Source: Anaerolineae bacterium (GTDB lineage: Bacteria > Chloroflexota > Anaerolineae > SpSt-313). From it: a stretch of 40,257 bases of DNA. Shown piece after piece: positions 17,330 through 25,073 of this stretch. The notes below the pieces were generated by a model, which saw only the letters and a list, made by a program, of their open reading frames with translations, had not been told where the DNA came from and did not search any database. The translations under genes were made by a program, and so were the position numbers. The number at the start of each line of letters is the position of its first letter. Position 1 is the stretch's first letter. The stretch lies in contig JAIMBM010000001.1 of the NCBI GenBank assembly GCA_023511475.1, positions 1 through 40,257 of the forward strand, in the 5' to 3' direction.

Positions 17330-17362
17330 AAAGGCGGCGGTTCTCTATGGGCTGGCGGGAGA

Positions 17363-17385
17363 CGGGGACGCGCTGCGCGCCCCCG
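17363..17385. repeat. Dyad between divergent promoters
   Basis: A near-perfect inverted repeat with 11-base arms, GC-only except at its centre and one mismatched pair (17363-17373 and 17375-17385). It sits between the divergent kinase and lipoprotein promoters. It could be an operator, a hairpin barrier or chance in GC-rich DNA. Confidence 0.4.
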
Positions 17386-17433
17386 CCGTCCGACACCTGA
17401 TCAGGGGGCGCACACCGTCAATGGGCCGCACCT

Positions 17434-17462
17434 TTGACGAGGGTGGTCAGGTGTGGTACGAT
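17434..17462 (+). promoter_or_regulatory. Sigma-A-like promoter for the MBL lipoprotein
   Basis: TTGACG (17434-17439), 17 bases, TACGAT (17457-17462), about 18 bases before the ATG. Together with GAGGAGG at 17470-17476 it fixes the start of this gene. Confidence 0.7.
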
Positions 17463-17480
17463 GGCCGCAGAGGAGGCGCG

Positions 17481-18266
17481 ATGGTCGAGCGGCTACACCT
17501 GCGAGCTCTTCTTCCTATGGCCATGGTCGCCGCTACGGCACTCACGGCGGCCTGTTCGGGGGGCGGCCCTCGGGGAGGTTTGGCCTCGCAGGCTCCGCCC
17601 TCTGCGCCGCCGGGCGGCGTGCGGGCCACTACCACAGCAGAGGAGGCGGTGGCAATGCTGGAGAATGTACACTGGCTGGGGCACGCGTCCTTCAGAATCG
17701 GCGACGGCAAGACCATCTACATTGATCCGTGGCAGCTGAAGGACGCTGTACCGGCGGACATTATCCTCATCACTCATGAGCATCACGATCACTGCTCGCC
17801 AGAGGACGTGAGCCGGATCCGCGGCCCCAACACCACGGTGGTTGCGACTGCCGACTGTGTCCCCAAGCTCGGCGGAGACGTGGTCGTGGTCAAACCCGGG
17901 GACAAGATCACCGTGCAGGGCGTCCCGGTGGAGGCTGTGCCTTCCTACAACCTGGACAAGCCCTTCCATCCCAGGAAGAACGGGTGGGTCGGCTATATCG
18001 TCACGGTGAATGGGGTGCGCATCTACCACGCCGGTGACAGCGATCACATCCCCGAGATGGACTCCCTGCAGGTGGATGTGGCGCTCCTGCCCGTGGGTGG
18101 CAAGTACACCATGACGGCGAGCGAGGCGGCGGCTGCGGCCAACGCCATGCGGCCGGGCGTGGCGGTCCCCATGCACTGGGGCGGCATCGTGGGGAGCCGG
18201 CAGGACGCTGAGCGCTTCCGGGATGAGTGCAAGGTCCCGGTGCAGGTTCTAGAGCCGGGTGCGTAG
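17481..18266 (+). CDS. Metallo-beta-lactamase-fold lipoprotein (UlaG-like hydrolase)
   Basis: A lipoprotein signal peptide ends in LTAAC with the lipidated cysteine at C25, so the mature protein is anchored outside the cytoplasmic membrane. The metal-binding signature HEHHDH (H99, H101, D103, H104) follows, then HAGDSDH and a late MHWGG, as in UlaG/UPF0173-type hydrolases. Those enzymes open lactones or phosphodiesters; this one has no known substrate. An extended reading frame starts further upstream, but the promoter and GAGGAGG choose ATG at 17481. Most relatives are cytosolic, so the lipid anchor is the odd point. It is monocistronic. Confidence 0.85.
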   Translation: MVERLHLRALLPMAMVAATALTAACSGGGPRGGLASQAPPSAPPGGVRATTTAEEAVAMLENVHWLGHASFRIGDGKTIYIDPWQLKDAVPADIILITHEHHDHCSPEDVSRIRGPNTTVVATADCVPKLGGDVVVVKPGDKITVQGVPVEAVPSYNLDKPFHPRKNGWVGYIVTVNGVRIYHAGDSDHIPEMDSLQVDVALLPVGGKYTMTASEAAAAANAMRPGVAVPMHWGGIVGSRQDAERFRDECKVPVQVLEPGA

Positions 18267-18286
18267 GCCGCGCTTTCCTGGGAACA

Positions 18287-18319
18287 GCACCCGAGGGAGC
18301 ACGGCGCTGCCTCGGGTGC
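18287..18319. terminator. Hairpin between convergent genes
   Basis: Arms GCACCCGAGG (18287-18296) and CCTCGGGTGC (18310-18319) around a 13-base loop. It separates the MBL lipoprotein gene from the AMMECR1 gene running towards it. No T-run. Confidence 0.55.
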
Positions 18320-18346
18320 CGTCAGTCGAGGGGCGGCACGGCTGCC

Positions 18347-18868
18347 TCAGTGGTACCGCTCAACTGTGAAGCGATAGAGCCTGATCGGCTCGCCCGGCCC
18401 TATGCCGGCCTTCCGGCGGGCGATGTCGACCTGGCAGTCTACCGTGTCGATTCCCTCCAGATCGGGAAGAAGGAGGCCGCGCCGGTAGCCGCTCTGCACG
18501 ATCACCCCATACTTCTTGGGGTCGAGCTTGTCGGGAGAGTTGACCGGCTCGGGAGGGGACAACACGTCGACCGAGATCTCCAGGTCAGCCAGCTCTGCGG
18601 GACGCACGGGCGGGAAGCGCGGGTCCTGCGTCGCGGCCATGATAGCATTGTGGATGACCTCGAGGGCCACGTTGGGCTGTGTGGGCTCGATGGTCCCGAT
18701 GCACCCGCGCAGCTCGCCATGAGCGTGGAGTGAGACAAATGCGCCCGCCCGGCGCCGGGCTTCGGGAGGCAGATCCGTCGGAGGGGTGATCTGGCGACCC
18801 TCGCGGACGTAGGTCTCTATGGTCTGTCTCGCCAGCTTGACCAGAGGATGATGCTCTTCGCGGGACAT
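18347..18868 (-). CDS. amrA: AMMECR1-domain protein (AmmeMemoRadiSam protein A)
   Basis: The whole 173-residue protein is one AMMECR1 domain, recognised by LRGCIGT (53-59), the later QDPRFPPV stretch and the VQSGYRRGLLLP segment. The family often travels with a Memo-like protein and a radical SAM enzyme (the AmmeMemoRadiSam set); its biochemical role is not settled. No Memo protein is in the window, and the radical SAM genes at 23134-25004 look like a different pair. ATG at 18868 is chosen for GGAAGGAGG before it. The gene follows the M23 peptidase gene by 38 bases on the same strand and probably shares its transcript. Confidence 0.88.
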   Translation of the reverse strand: MSREEHHPLVKLARQTIETYVREGRQITPPTDLPPEARRRAGAFVSLHAHGELRGCIGTIEPTQPNVALEVIHNAIMAATQDPRFPPVRPAELADLEISVDVLSPPEPVNSPDKLDPKKYGVIVQSGYRRGLLLPDLEGIDTVDCQVDIARRKAGIGPGEPIRLYRFTVERYH

Positions 18869-18906
18869 AGTGCCTCCTTCCCGCGCGCCCCGGAGGCGGG
18901 TCGCCT

Positions 18907-19932
18907 CTAGTCTGGAAGCTGCCACTCCAGGAGGCGGACCGGGTCGACAAGGCTTCCACCTACCCAGACGGCCCAGTGCAGGTGCGGGCCGGTGGAAAAG
19001 CCCGTCGAGCCGACCAGGCCGATAGTCTGACCCTGCTGGACGTACTGGCCGGCCTCGGCCTTGAGGGCGCTCAGGTGATAGTAGCCTGTGAACAGGCCCC
19101 AGCCATGGTCAATGATGACGATGTTGCCCCGAACCTTCAGTGGACGTGACAGGACGACACGCCCGGCGTTAGCGGCTGCTACCGGGACTCCCTCGTCGGC
19201 AGCGAGATCGAGCCCGCCATGCTGGTCGGTCGGCGGGCCGCCGTTGTAGCTGCGCAACATCCCATAGGTCGACGACACCTCGCCCTGCACGGGCAGTATG
19301 AAGTGACCCTGCCACAGTCGCTCGGGAGAGCGCTGCGACACAATTCCTGCGATCAGGCTGTTCTCTCTGGCGAGGGCTTCTGTGTCGAGCACGAGGTCCA
19401 GGGTCGAATTCTCCATGTCGACCCTCTCGATCTCGAACGTGCGCGAGCTGATCCGCAGAGATCGCTCCTCAACGACCGGCGGGCCGCTGTGGGGGTCTTC
19501 CGCCGTCACCAGGAGCGACCACGTTGTCGGCTTGCTGCCTGCCCAGATGCCGATCAGGCCATACCAGCGCCCGCCATCGTGAAAGAGCGGCAGGGGCTTT
19601 CCGGCGAGGGTGGCCGACACGGTCACCGGTCTGCTCGGCTCCACGATCAGGGTGCCGATCTCCCCCTGTGGCACGACTTCTGGCTCGAGGCGTACCGAGA
19701 GGGAAAGCGGCGCCGCAGTAGCGGTTGGTGTCGCCGTCGCCGTCGGCGTGGCCGTGGGGGTGCCGGTGGCGGTGGGGGTCAGCGTGGGGGTTGGGGTGGA
19801 TGCGGGCGTGGCCGTTGCCGGGGCGAGCAGCGGGAGTCCGCTGCAGCCGGTGGCAGCGGCTGGGAGTGCCATCACGGCCAGCACGGCTGCCAGCGAAGCC
19901 AGCAGTCGCCAGGGGCGTACACGTGGGTGCAC
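18907..19932 (-). CDS. M23-family peptidase lipoprotein
   Basis: A signal peptide (RPWRLLASLAAVLAVMALP) ends in a lipobox-like ATGC, with the lipidated cysteine at about residue 30. A Pro/Thr-rich linker of TPT and TAT repeats follows, about 40 residues long. An all-beta domain comes next, then the LytM/M23 zinc peptidase domain with HGGLD near 238 and HLHW near 318. All four zinc-site motifs appear present, so it probably cuts peptidoglycan peptides. GTG at 19932 is chosen for GAGGA eight bases upstream and because the promoter at 20000-20028 excludes the longer reading. GTG at 19947 is an alternative. The linker DNA (about 19720-19800) is visibly repetitive. Confidence 0.85.
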   Translation of the reverse strand: MHPRVRPWRLLASLAAVLAVMALPAAATGCSGLPLLAPATATPASTPTPTLTPTATGTPTATPTATATPTATAAPLSLSVRLEPEVVPQGEIGTLIVEPSRPVTVSATLAGKPLPLFHDGGRWYGLIGIWAGSKPTTWSLLVTAEDPHSGPPVVEERSLRISSRTFEIERVDMENSTLDLVLDTEALARENSLIAGIVSQRSPERLWQGHFILPVQGEVSSTYGMLRSYNGGPPTDQHGGLDLAADEGVPVAAANAGRVVLSRPLKVRGNIVIIDHGWGLFTGYYHLSALKAEAGQYVQQGQTIGLVGSTGFSTGPHLHWAVWVGGSLVDPVRLLEWQLPD

Positions 19933-19999
19933 GGCAGGTTTCCTCACTAGGCCGGCTCTCTCGCGGCATCTGGAGGCGGAAACCGGTCGACATGCGGCG

Positions 20000-20028
20000 A
20001 GTGTAGCATGGGGTAGAAGAGGTGTCAA
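20000..20028 (-). promoter_or_regulatory. Sigma-A-like promoter for the M23 peptidase
   Basis: On the minus strand TTGACA (20023-20028), 17 bases, TACACT (20000-20005). Both hexamers are identical to those of the promoter at 22825-22853 ahead of the acyltransferase. Confidence 0.72.
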
Positions 20029-20056
20029 GCGCCGGATGCGGGTGAGGCTGCCCGGA

Positions 20057-20668
20057 CTAGCCTGCGGCAGTACCGGTGCCCCCAGGCGAATCGCTCCGCG
20101 TGAGCCGGTAGACCAGCGCCATCCGCTGCAAGGCGGTCACGTTGGTGAGAATGGCCAGCACCCAGAGCACCGGCTGTAGCAGGCCGAGGAGGAGGCCCGC
20201 GGCGAGCACGAGGATGCGCTCGACGCGGGTGAACCAGCCCTCCTGGCAACGGAGTCCGAGGCCTTCGGCGCGCGCCCGGGTGTAGCTGACAAGCTGGGAG
20301 CCGAGAAGGGCAATGTACGTGAGGTAGAGCCCTTCGCGGTTGTCGGCGAGGGCGAAATACACGAGCAGCCCAAAGAACAGGGCGCCCTCCGAGAAGCGAT
20401 CGAGCACCGAGTCCAGGAAGGCCCCGAAGCGTGTGGCCTGCCCTGAGACGCGAGCGAGCGCCCCGTCAAAGGCATCCAGCGCTGAGAATAGCAGGATGAG
20501 CGCTCCTGCCAGTCGGAGGCGACCGCTGGCCAGCAGCCAGGCATTGACCAGGCTCAGGAGGAATCCGATGACCGTGAGTGCGTTCGGGGTGACTCCGAGA
20601 CGGTGTAGTGCACGTGCGATCGGTTCGACGAGCCAGCGCGTGTAGCGGCGCAAATGGTCACTGAGCAT
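20057..20668 (-). CDS. CDP-alcohol phosphatidyltransferase, probable phosphatidylinositol-phosphate synthase type
   Basis: The family signature D-x2-DG-x2-AR-x8-G-x3-D-x3-D is complete (D65, D68, G69, A72, R73, G82, D86, D90). About five to six membrane helices surround it. Such enzymes swap CMP of CDP-diacylglycerol or CDP-archaeol for a polar alcohol. The next two genes are PimA-like and PatA-like, the same set that flanks phosphatidylinositol-phosphate synthase in actinobacteria, so inositol phosphate is the favoured alcohol. Glycerol phosphate (PgsA) cannot be excluded. ATG overlaps the end of the glycosyltransferase gene by 11 bases, indicating coupled translation. Confidence 0.85.
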   Translation of the reverse strand: MLSDHLRRYTRWLVEPIARALHRLGVTPNALTVIGFLLSLVNAWLLASGRLRLAGALILLFSALDAFDGALARVSGQATRFGAFLDSVLDRFSEGALFFGLLVYFALADNREGLYLTYIALLGSQLVSYTRARAEGLGLRCQEGWFTRVERILVLAAGLLLGLLQPVLWVLAILTNVTALQRMALVYRLTRSDSPGGTGTAAG

Positions 20669-21803
20669 CTTTGCAGGGTACCTTTCCGTCCAGCAGTTGC
20701 AGATAGTAGTCCATGACGCGGCGCGCGACCCTGTCCCACGCGAGGCCCCGTGCAGTCTCCTGCCCGCAGGCGCCCATGCACGCTCGCTCCGCCGGATTCT
20801 CGAGGAGGCGGATCAGCGCGTCCGCAAGCCCCTCAGGGTCTGCGGGTTGCACGAGGAGTCCCTCCCGCCCGTGCGTCAACACGCTTCGATAGCCAGGGAT
20901 GTTGGAGGCCACGACCGGACGGCCCGCCGCCATAGCCTCGAGGAGCACGATGCCAAAGCTCTCGAACCCGGTTGAGGGCGCGCAGAAGACGTCGCAGGAT
21001 CGAAAGCAGCGGGGCTTTTCCTCGTGAGGAATGAACCCGAGAAAGCGGACACCATGGATGCCCTCGCGGCGCGCTTCGAGCACGTAAGGCTCCCTGTCCT
21101 CCCTGCTATAGGCCCCGGCTACGAGGAGCTGGGCGTTGGGGATGCGTTTGCGCACCCGCCCGAAGGCACGCAGCAGGTACTCAAAGCCCTTGCGCTTCTC
21201 AAGGCGCCCGAAAAAGAGGATGGTGGGCCGGCCCTCGCCGTACTCAGGAAGCGGCTCGACGTCACGGCTGTAGAACTCGTAGTCTATCCCGTTGGGGATG
21301 ATCGTATAGTCTGCGGGGAAGTAGCGCCAGATCGCGTCCCGCGCGGCTTCGGAGACGGCTATCCTGCCATCGAGCCGATCGAAGAAAGGCTGCAGGAGGT
21401 GTCGGCCGTACTCATAGCCGGGGTGACTGTCCTCGCGGTAGGCATGGAACGTCCCAACGTTGAGCGAGTGCGAGTGCCGGAGGACGGCGAGGGGCAGCAG
21501 CGGCATGAGTGGCTCGTGCAGATGCACAACCTCAAAGCTCATCTCGCGGAGGATGCTCTTCACCCGCCGGTATGCCCGCGGCGAGAGGGACACTCGCGCC
21601 ACAGACCCGCTCGACGGCAGGGGAAAGACTCCGCCTGCGACCTTGAGGACGTTGCTGTGGAGCTCTTCCTCGTTCTTGCTGGAAGTGGCGAGCACCCACA
21701 CTTCATGGCCCCACTGGCGGAACACGCGGTCGAGAGCAGCGATGTGCTCCGTCACACCGCCGGGATAGGGGTAATCGTAAGGTGAGACCAACGCGATCCT
21801 CAA
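20658..21803 (-). CDS. GT4 glycosyltransferase, PimA-like
   Basis: A GT-B fold transferase of family 4. The N-terminal PYPGGVTEHI loop binds the donor/acceptor cleft, and the C-terminal half has the donor motif FESFGIVLLEAMAAGRPVVAS (acid-x7-acid pattern). PimA of mycobacteria, the closest functional analogue by context, puts the first mannose on phosphatidylinositol. No membrane helix is present, so it works at the inner leaflet. The start is TTG at 21803 with GAGGAGG seven bases upstream. It sits between the acyltransferase and the CDP-alcohol phosphatidyltransferase as part of one operon. The sugar and lipid are inferred from context only. Confidence 0.85.
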   Translation of the reverse strand: MRIALVSPYDYPYPGGVTEHIAALDRVFRQWGHEVWVLATSSKNEEELHSNVLKVAGGVFPLPSSGSVARVSLSPRAYRRVKSILREMSFEVVHLHEPLMPLLPLAVLRHSHSLNVGTFHAYREDSHPGYEYGRHLLQPFFDRLDGRIAVSEAARDAIWRYFPADYTIIPNGIDYEFYSRDVEPLPEYGEGRPTILFFGRLEKRKGFEYLLRAFGRVRKRIPNAQLLVAGAYSREDREPYVLEARREGIHGVRFLGFIPHEEKPRCFRSCDVFCAPSTGFESFGIVLLEAMAAGRPVVASNIPGYRSVLTHGREGLLVQPADPEGLADALIRLLENPAERACMGACGQETARGLAWDRVARRVMDYYLQLLDGKVPCKDAQ

Positions 21804-21834
21804 CTTGTTGCCTCCTCAACCACTTGGAATGGTC

Positions 21835-22797
21835 TCACCGAGCTGGTGGCCCCCCTGGCGAGGAGACGTTCCCATCCGGGAGCCACAGCGGCTGAAAGTA
21901 GACCCACTGATCGGGATAGCGTGACACGTACCTGGCAAAGATGGAGAGCACGTTGTGTACCGCATTCTCGACGTCGCGCTCCGGGTCGGAGGTATGCTCG
22001 ATTAATATCTCGGGCTCGACGACGATGTGAAAGGCGTTGTCTGGCGAGCGTCGGCAGAAGGCTACGACGAGGCCTGCTCCGGTGCGGAGGGCAAGCCTGG
22101 CATACCCGTCTGGCACCCGAGCCGGCCGGCCCAGGAAATCGACGACGCGCCCTGCATCCGTGACGTTGCGGTCGAGGGCCGAGCCCACGATCGCGTTGCT
22201 GTGCAAGGCACGGAAGACCGGGCGCAGCCAGCTATCGATCGGGATGAAGGACAGGCCATGGCTCTCCCGTGCCCGGCGGACGTATTCGAACAGACGCTCG
22301 GGCCGCAGATGCTCGGCGATGGCGATGACCCGGTAGCCACGCAACGCCAGTATCTGGCCCGCGAGGTCAAAGTTGCCAAAGTGGGCGCTCGTGAGCACGA
22401 CGCCACGCCCGCGCGCGAGGGCTGCATCGAGGTGCTCCAAACCGACCAGCGTGCGCACGCTGGTGCGGATATCTTCCTCGTCCAGAGCCGGCACGCGCAG
22501 GAGGTCGAAGTAGTTCTTGACCTGGTTGCCGTAGATGCGTCGGGCGATCTCTCTCACGCGCGGCGACCCCGAGGGCTCGCCGAGGACGTGCGAGATATTG
22601 TCCTCTACGTGGCAGCGCAGCGGAGACACCCGGTAGACCAGGGTACCGAGCCGCCCTGCGAGGCGGTAGCCGACAGATGCCGGTATGTGCGGCGCGAGTG
22701 CACCTGCAGCGCGGAACAGGTAGTAGGTTAGACCGTCCCAGACCATGAAGGAGGCTACCTCTTTTCCGTGCTGACCGGCGCAGGGAAGGCGGGCCAC
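21835..22797 (-). CDS. LpxL/PatA-type acyltransferase
   Basis: Member of the lauroyl/myristoyl acyltransferase superfamily with the catalytic HX4D motif in SAHFGNFD (H139, D144). An N-terminal hydrophobic helix follows the start. In Gram-negatives such enzymes acylate lipid A; in actinobacteria PatA acylates PIM mannose. The neighbours favour the PIM-type role. The GTG start at 22797 has GGAG six bases upstream and follows the promoter by 20 bases; ATG at 22746 is a shorter alternative. First gene of a three-gene lipid operon. Confidence 0.85.
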   Translation of the reverse strand: MARLPCAGQHGKEVASFMVWDGLTYYLFRAAGALAPHIPASVGYRLAGRLGTLVYRVSPLRCHVEDNISHVLGEPSGSPRVREIARRIYGNQVKNYFDLLRVPALDEEDIRTSVRTLVGLEHLDAALARGRGVVLTSAHFGNFDLAGQILALRGYRVIAIAEHLRPERLFEYVRRARESHGLSFIPIDSWLRPVFRALHSNAIVGSALDRNVTDAGRVVDFLGRPARVPDGYARLALRTGAGLVVAFCRRSPDNAFHIVVEPEILIEHTSDPERDVENAVHNVLSIFARYVSRYPDQWVYFQPLWLPDGNVSSPGGPPAR

Positions 22798-22824
22798 CTT
22801 GATCTCCGCCGCGCCGGCGCGCGC

Positions 22825-22853
22825 AGTGTAGCCCAGATGGGAGTTGCTGTCAA
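22825..22853 (-). promoter_or_regulatory. Sigma-A-like promoter for the lipid operon
   Basis: On the minus strand TTGACA (22848-22853), 17 bases, TACACT (22825-22830). It would drive acyltransferase, PimA-like and CDP-alcohol phosphatidyltransferase genes. Confidence 0.75.
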
Positions 22854-23090
22854 GGCTTCTTCAGAGGGGGGGCATCCAAGGTCGGTCAGCAGATTCGCAG
22901 CCAGGCAGCCAGCGGGGGGCGCCCTGTTGGCAACCGGGCTTTGCGCTTCGCAGGAGCCCGGCGCAGGACCTTTTCTTGTCCTGGGGTAGGGCCGGGCTGC
23001 TGCCCAGCAAAACACCCGGCTGCAGCCCAGGCATTGACGCATCTTGGGTGCACCCTCAGAGGGCAGAAGCGCGGCAAGGCCGGCCGGTTC

Positions 23091-23119
23091 TTGATGGTTT
23101 GCCGGGTGTGGCGTAGAAT
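23091..23119 (+). promoter_or_regulatory. Sigma-A-like promoter for radical SAM-gcv operon
   Basis: TTGATG (23091-23096), 17 bases, TAGAAT (23114-23119), 15 bases before the ATG at 23134. No glycine riboswitch is recognisable in so short a leader. Confidence 0.7.
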
Positions 23120-23133
23120 GGAAGCCGTGAGGC

Positions 23134-24015
23134 ATGCAGGCCATGGGAGATCATCTGGAGAGTCGCTCCGTGCATCCGCTGTGGCGCAGGGCGTGGGAGG
23201 TGCGGCAAGAGCTCTTTGGGCGGCACATCCGCTTTGAGCGGCCCTCGGCGACCTTGGCGGTGAGCGTCACCGGCAAGGCCTGTGCGCTGCGGTGTGCACA
23301 CTGCAACGGCCACTATCTGGCCGGGATGCGCACACTCGACGATCCCGCACTCGGCCGGGCGCGCAGCCTTCTCATCTCGGGCGGTTGCGACCGCGAGGGC
23401 CGGGTGCCGGTGTTGCCCCGCCTCGAGGAGATCGCCCGGCTGGCGGCGGGCAGGCGCCTGAACTGGCATGTGGGTCTGATCGATGAGGCTACAATGCAGG
23501 CTATCCGACCCTATGCACACGTCATCAGCTTTGACTTTGTCGGGGACGATGACACCATCCGGGACGTGTACGGCCTTGACAAGACGGTGAGCGACTATGT
23601 GGCCTGCTACGAGATGCTGCGCCGGCACGCGTGCGTTGTGCCGCATCTCACCATCGGGCTCCACGGGGGACGGGTTCGGGGCGAGCGGCGCGCTCTGGAC
23701 CTCCTCAGCTCCCTGGGTGTTGAGGCGCTGGTGCTCATCGTTTTCATCCCTACACCAGGGACGGCGTATGCCGGGTGCGAGCCACCTTCAGTCGGTGAGG
23801 TTGTCGATCTCCTCGCCGAGGCTCGTGTGCGTTTCCCGAAGGTGCCCGTGCGCCTGGGTTGCATGCGCCCAGGCGGGGAGTATCGCGAGCAACTCGATCC
23901 CCTTGCAGTGGAGGTGGGGCTAAACAGCATCGTAAACCCGGCCCGGGCCGCGGTCTTGGCGGCGCAGCGGCTGGGGCTGCGCATCGAATGGGGCGATGAA
24001 TGCTGTGTACTCTAG
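23134..24015 (+). CDS. Radical SAM protein, LipS1/LipS2-like lipoyl synthase candidate (first of pair)
   Basis: The radical SAM cluster motif C50-x3-C54-x2-C57 (ACALRCAHCNGH) is intact and is followed by a full TIM-barrel-length core (293 residues). The protein ends in GDECCVL. It is a biotin-synthase-like radical SAM protein rather than LipA, since it lacks the extra CX4CX5C cluster and the RSSS-type C-terminus of LipA. The next gene overlaps it by 16 bases and is also radical SAM; the glycine cleavage genes follow. That arrangement matches the two-protein lipoyl synthase LipS1/LipS2 first described from Thermococcus kodakarensis, which inserts two sulfurs into octanoyl-GcvH. Which of the two names it bears, I cannot tell. 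Function by family resemblance and context. Confidence 0.72.
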   Translation: MQAMGDHLESRSVHPLWRRAWEVRQELFGRHIRFERPSATLAVSVTGKACALRCAHCNGHYLAGMRTLDDPALGRARSLLISGGCDREGRVPVLPRLEEIARLAAGRRLNWHVGLIDEATMQAIRPYAHVISFDFVGDDDTIRDVYGLDKTVSDYVACYEMLRRHACVVPHLTIGLHGGRVRGERRALDLLSSLGVEALVLIVFIPTPGTAYAGCEPPSVGEVVDLLAEARVRFPKVPVRLGCMRPGGEYREQLDPLAVEVGLNSIVNPARAAVLAAQRLGLRIEWGDECCVL

Positions 24016-25004
24016 GCGACACGGCGCCGGATGACGGCCTGGATGTGCGCGTATCCTCAGGGTCGGCAGCGGTCCTCGGGCTGGCCACGCTTCGCGTGGA
24101 GGTACCCCCGACGACGGCGTACCTGATGCTAGGTGAGCGGTGCTCGCTCGACTGTGCCTTCTGCGCCCAGGCGCGGGCGAGCACTGCGCCAGCGGACCAG
24201 CTCTCGAGGGTCATCTGGCCGAAGTATCCATTGGCGACGGTCATCTCGCGATTGGAGCCCGCCTATGCCTCGGGTGCAATCGTTCGCTGCTGTCTTCAGG
24301 TCGTCGCCGCTCCTGGTCACGCTGCCCGTACGCGCGAGGTCGTCCGCGCCATCCGGCGAGAGGCGGCACTCCCGCTGTGCGTCTGCACGCGGGTGAGCCG
24401 TCGCGAGGAGATGGGCGAGCTGCTCGCCCTCGGGGTCGAGCGCGTGACCCTGGCATTGGACGCGGCTAGCGAGCATGTGTATAATCGGGTGAAAGGGCGC
24501 CGCTGGGAGAAGACCCTTGGCCTCCTGCGGGAGGCGGCGCGGGCGTATCCCGGGCGCGTAGGCACGCACATCATCGTCGGCCTGGGTGAGACTGAAGCCG
24601 AGGTTGCGGCGCTTCTCCAGGAGATGCACGACCTGGGGGTCCTTACGGCGCTTTTCGCCTTTACGCCAGTCCCAGGCACGGCGCTGGAGGGCGAGCAGCC
24701 GCCGTCGGAAGTAAGCTACAGGCGCTGCCAGGTGGCGCGGTATCTCATCGTGAACGGCCTGGCGCGGGCGGAGCGGTTCCGCTACTCAGCGAAGGGGGAG
24801 ATAGCTTCCTACGGCCTACCCGCCGGAGCCCTGGAGGAGGTGCTCCGCACGGGAGAAGCTTACCGCACGTCGGGGTGCTCCGGATGTAACCGCCCCTTCT
24901 ACAACGAGCGACCGGGCGGTCCCCTCTACAATTACCCTCGTCCGCTGTCCGCAGCGGAAGCCAGATCGGCTACTGCGCTCGTCATGGCGAGCCTGACCCA
25001 CTGA
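24000..25004 (+). CDS. Radical SAM protein, LipS1/LipS2-like lipoyl synthase candidate (second of pair)
   Basis: The radical SAM motif is C48-x3-C52-x2-C55 in GERCSLDCAFCAQA. A conserved-looking C-terminal block SGCSGCNRPFYNERP begins at residue 291; its C293 and C296 could bind a second cluster or act as sulfur donor ligands, which a lipoyl synthase needs. Two further cysteines lie in VRCCLQVV. Length 334 residues. The ATG lies within the end of the first radical SAM gene, so the two are made together. gcvT follows after 69 bases. Alternative: a biotin-synthase-like enzyme with another sulfur-insertion target. No lipB, lplA or lipA occurs in the window. Confidence 0.72.
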   Translation: MLCTLGDTAPDDGLDVRVSSGSAAVLGLATLRVEVPPTTAYLMLGERCSLDCAFCAQARASTAPADQLSRVIWPKYPLATVISRLEPAYASGAIVRCCLQVVAAPGHAARTREVVRAIRREAALPLCVCTRVSRREEMGELLALGVERVTLALDAASEHVYNRVKGRRWEKTLGLLREAARAYPGRVGTHIIVGLGETEAEVAALLQEMHDLGVLTALFAFTPVPGTALEGEQPPSEVSYRRCQVARYLIVNGLARAERFRYSAKGEIASYGLPAGALEEVLRTGEAYRTSGCSGCNRPFYNERPGGPLYNYPRPLSAAEARSATALVMASLTH

Positions 25005-25073
25005 CGAAGGGTCAGGGCAGAGGCGGCAACGGGGCCGCTCGGTACTATGCTGGTAGAGGTCAAGGAGGAACGC

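Larger units (their letters stand above)
22798..23133. other. Divergent intergenic region with promoters and stem-loops
   Basis: 336 bases between the lipid operon and the radical SAM-gcv operon. It holds the two divergent promoters and, between them, several hairpins: 22934-22961 (CCGGGCT arms with an inner TGCG/CGCA stem), 22964-22983 (CAGGAC/GTCCTG) and a pair of imperfect CCGGGCTGC-type repeats near 22992-23033. No coding frame is convincing. Confidence 0.6.

Noticed and set aside
19720..19800. Tandem repeat that might be a CRISPR-like or satellite array
   Set aside because: It encodes the Pro/Thr linker of the M23 lipoprotein in frame; no spacers are present.
25020..25048. Independent promoter for gcvT
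   Set aside because: TACTAT at 25043 has no acceptable -35 at 16-18 bases, and the gene follows the radical SAM pair closely; treated as operon continuation.
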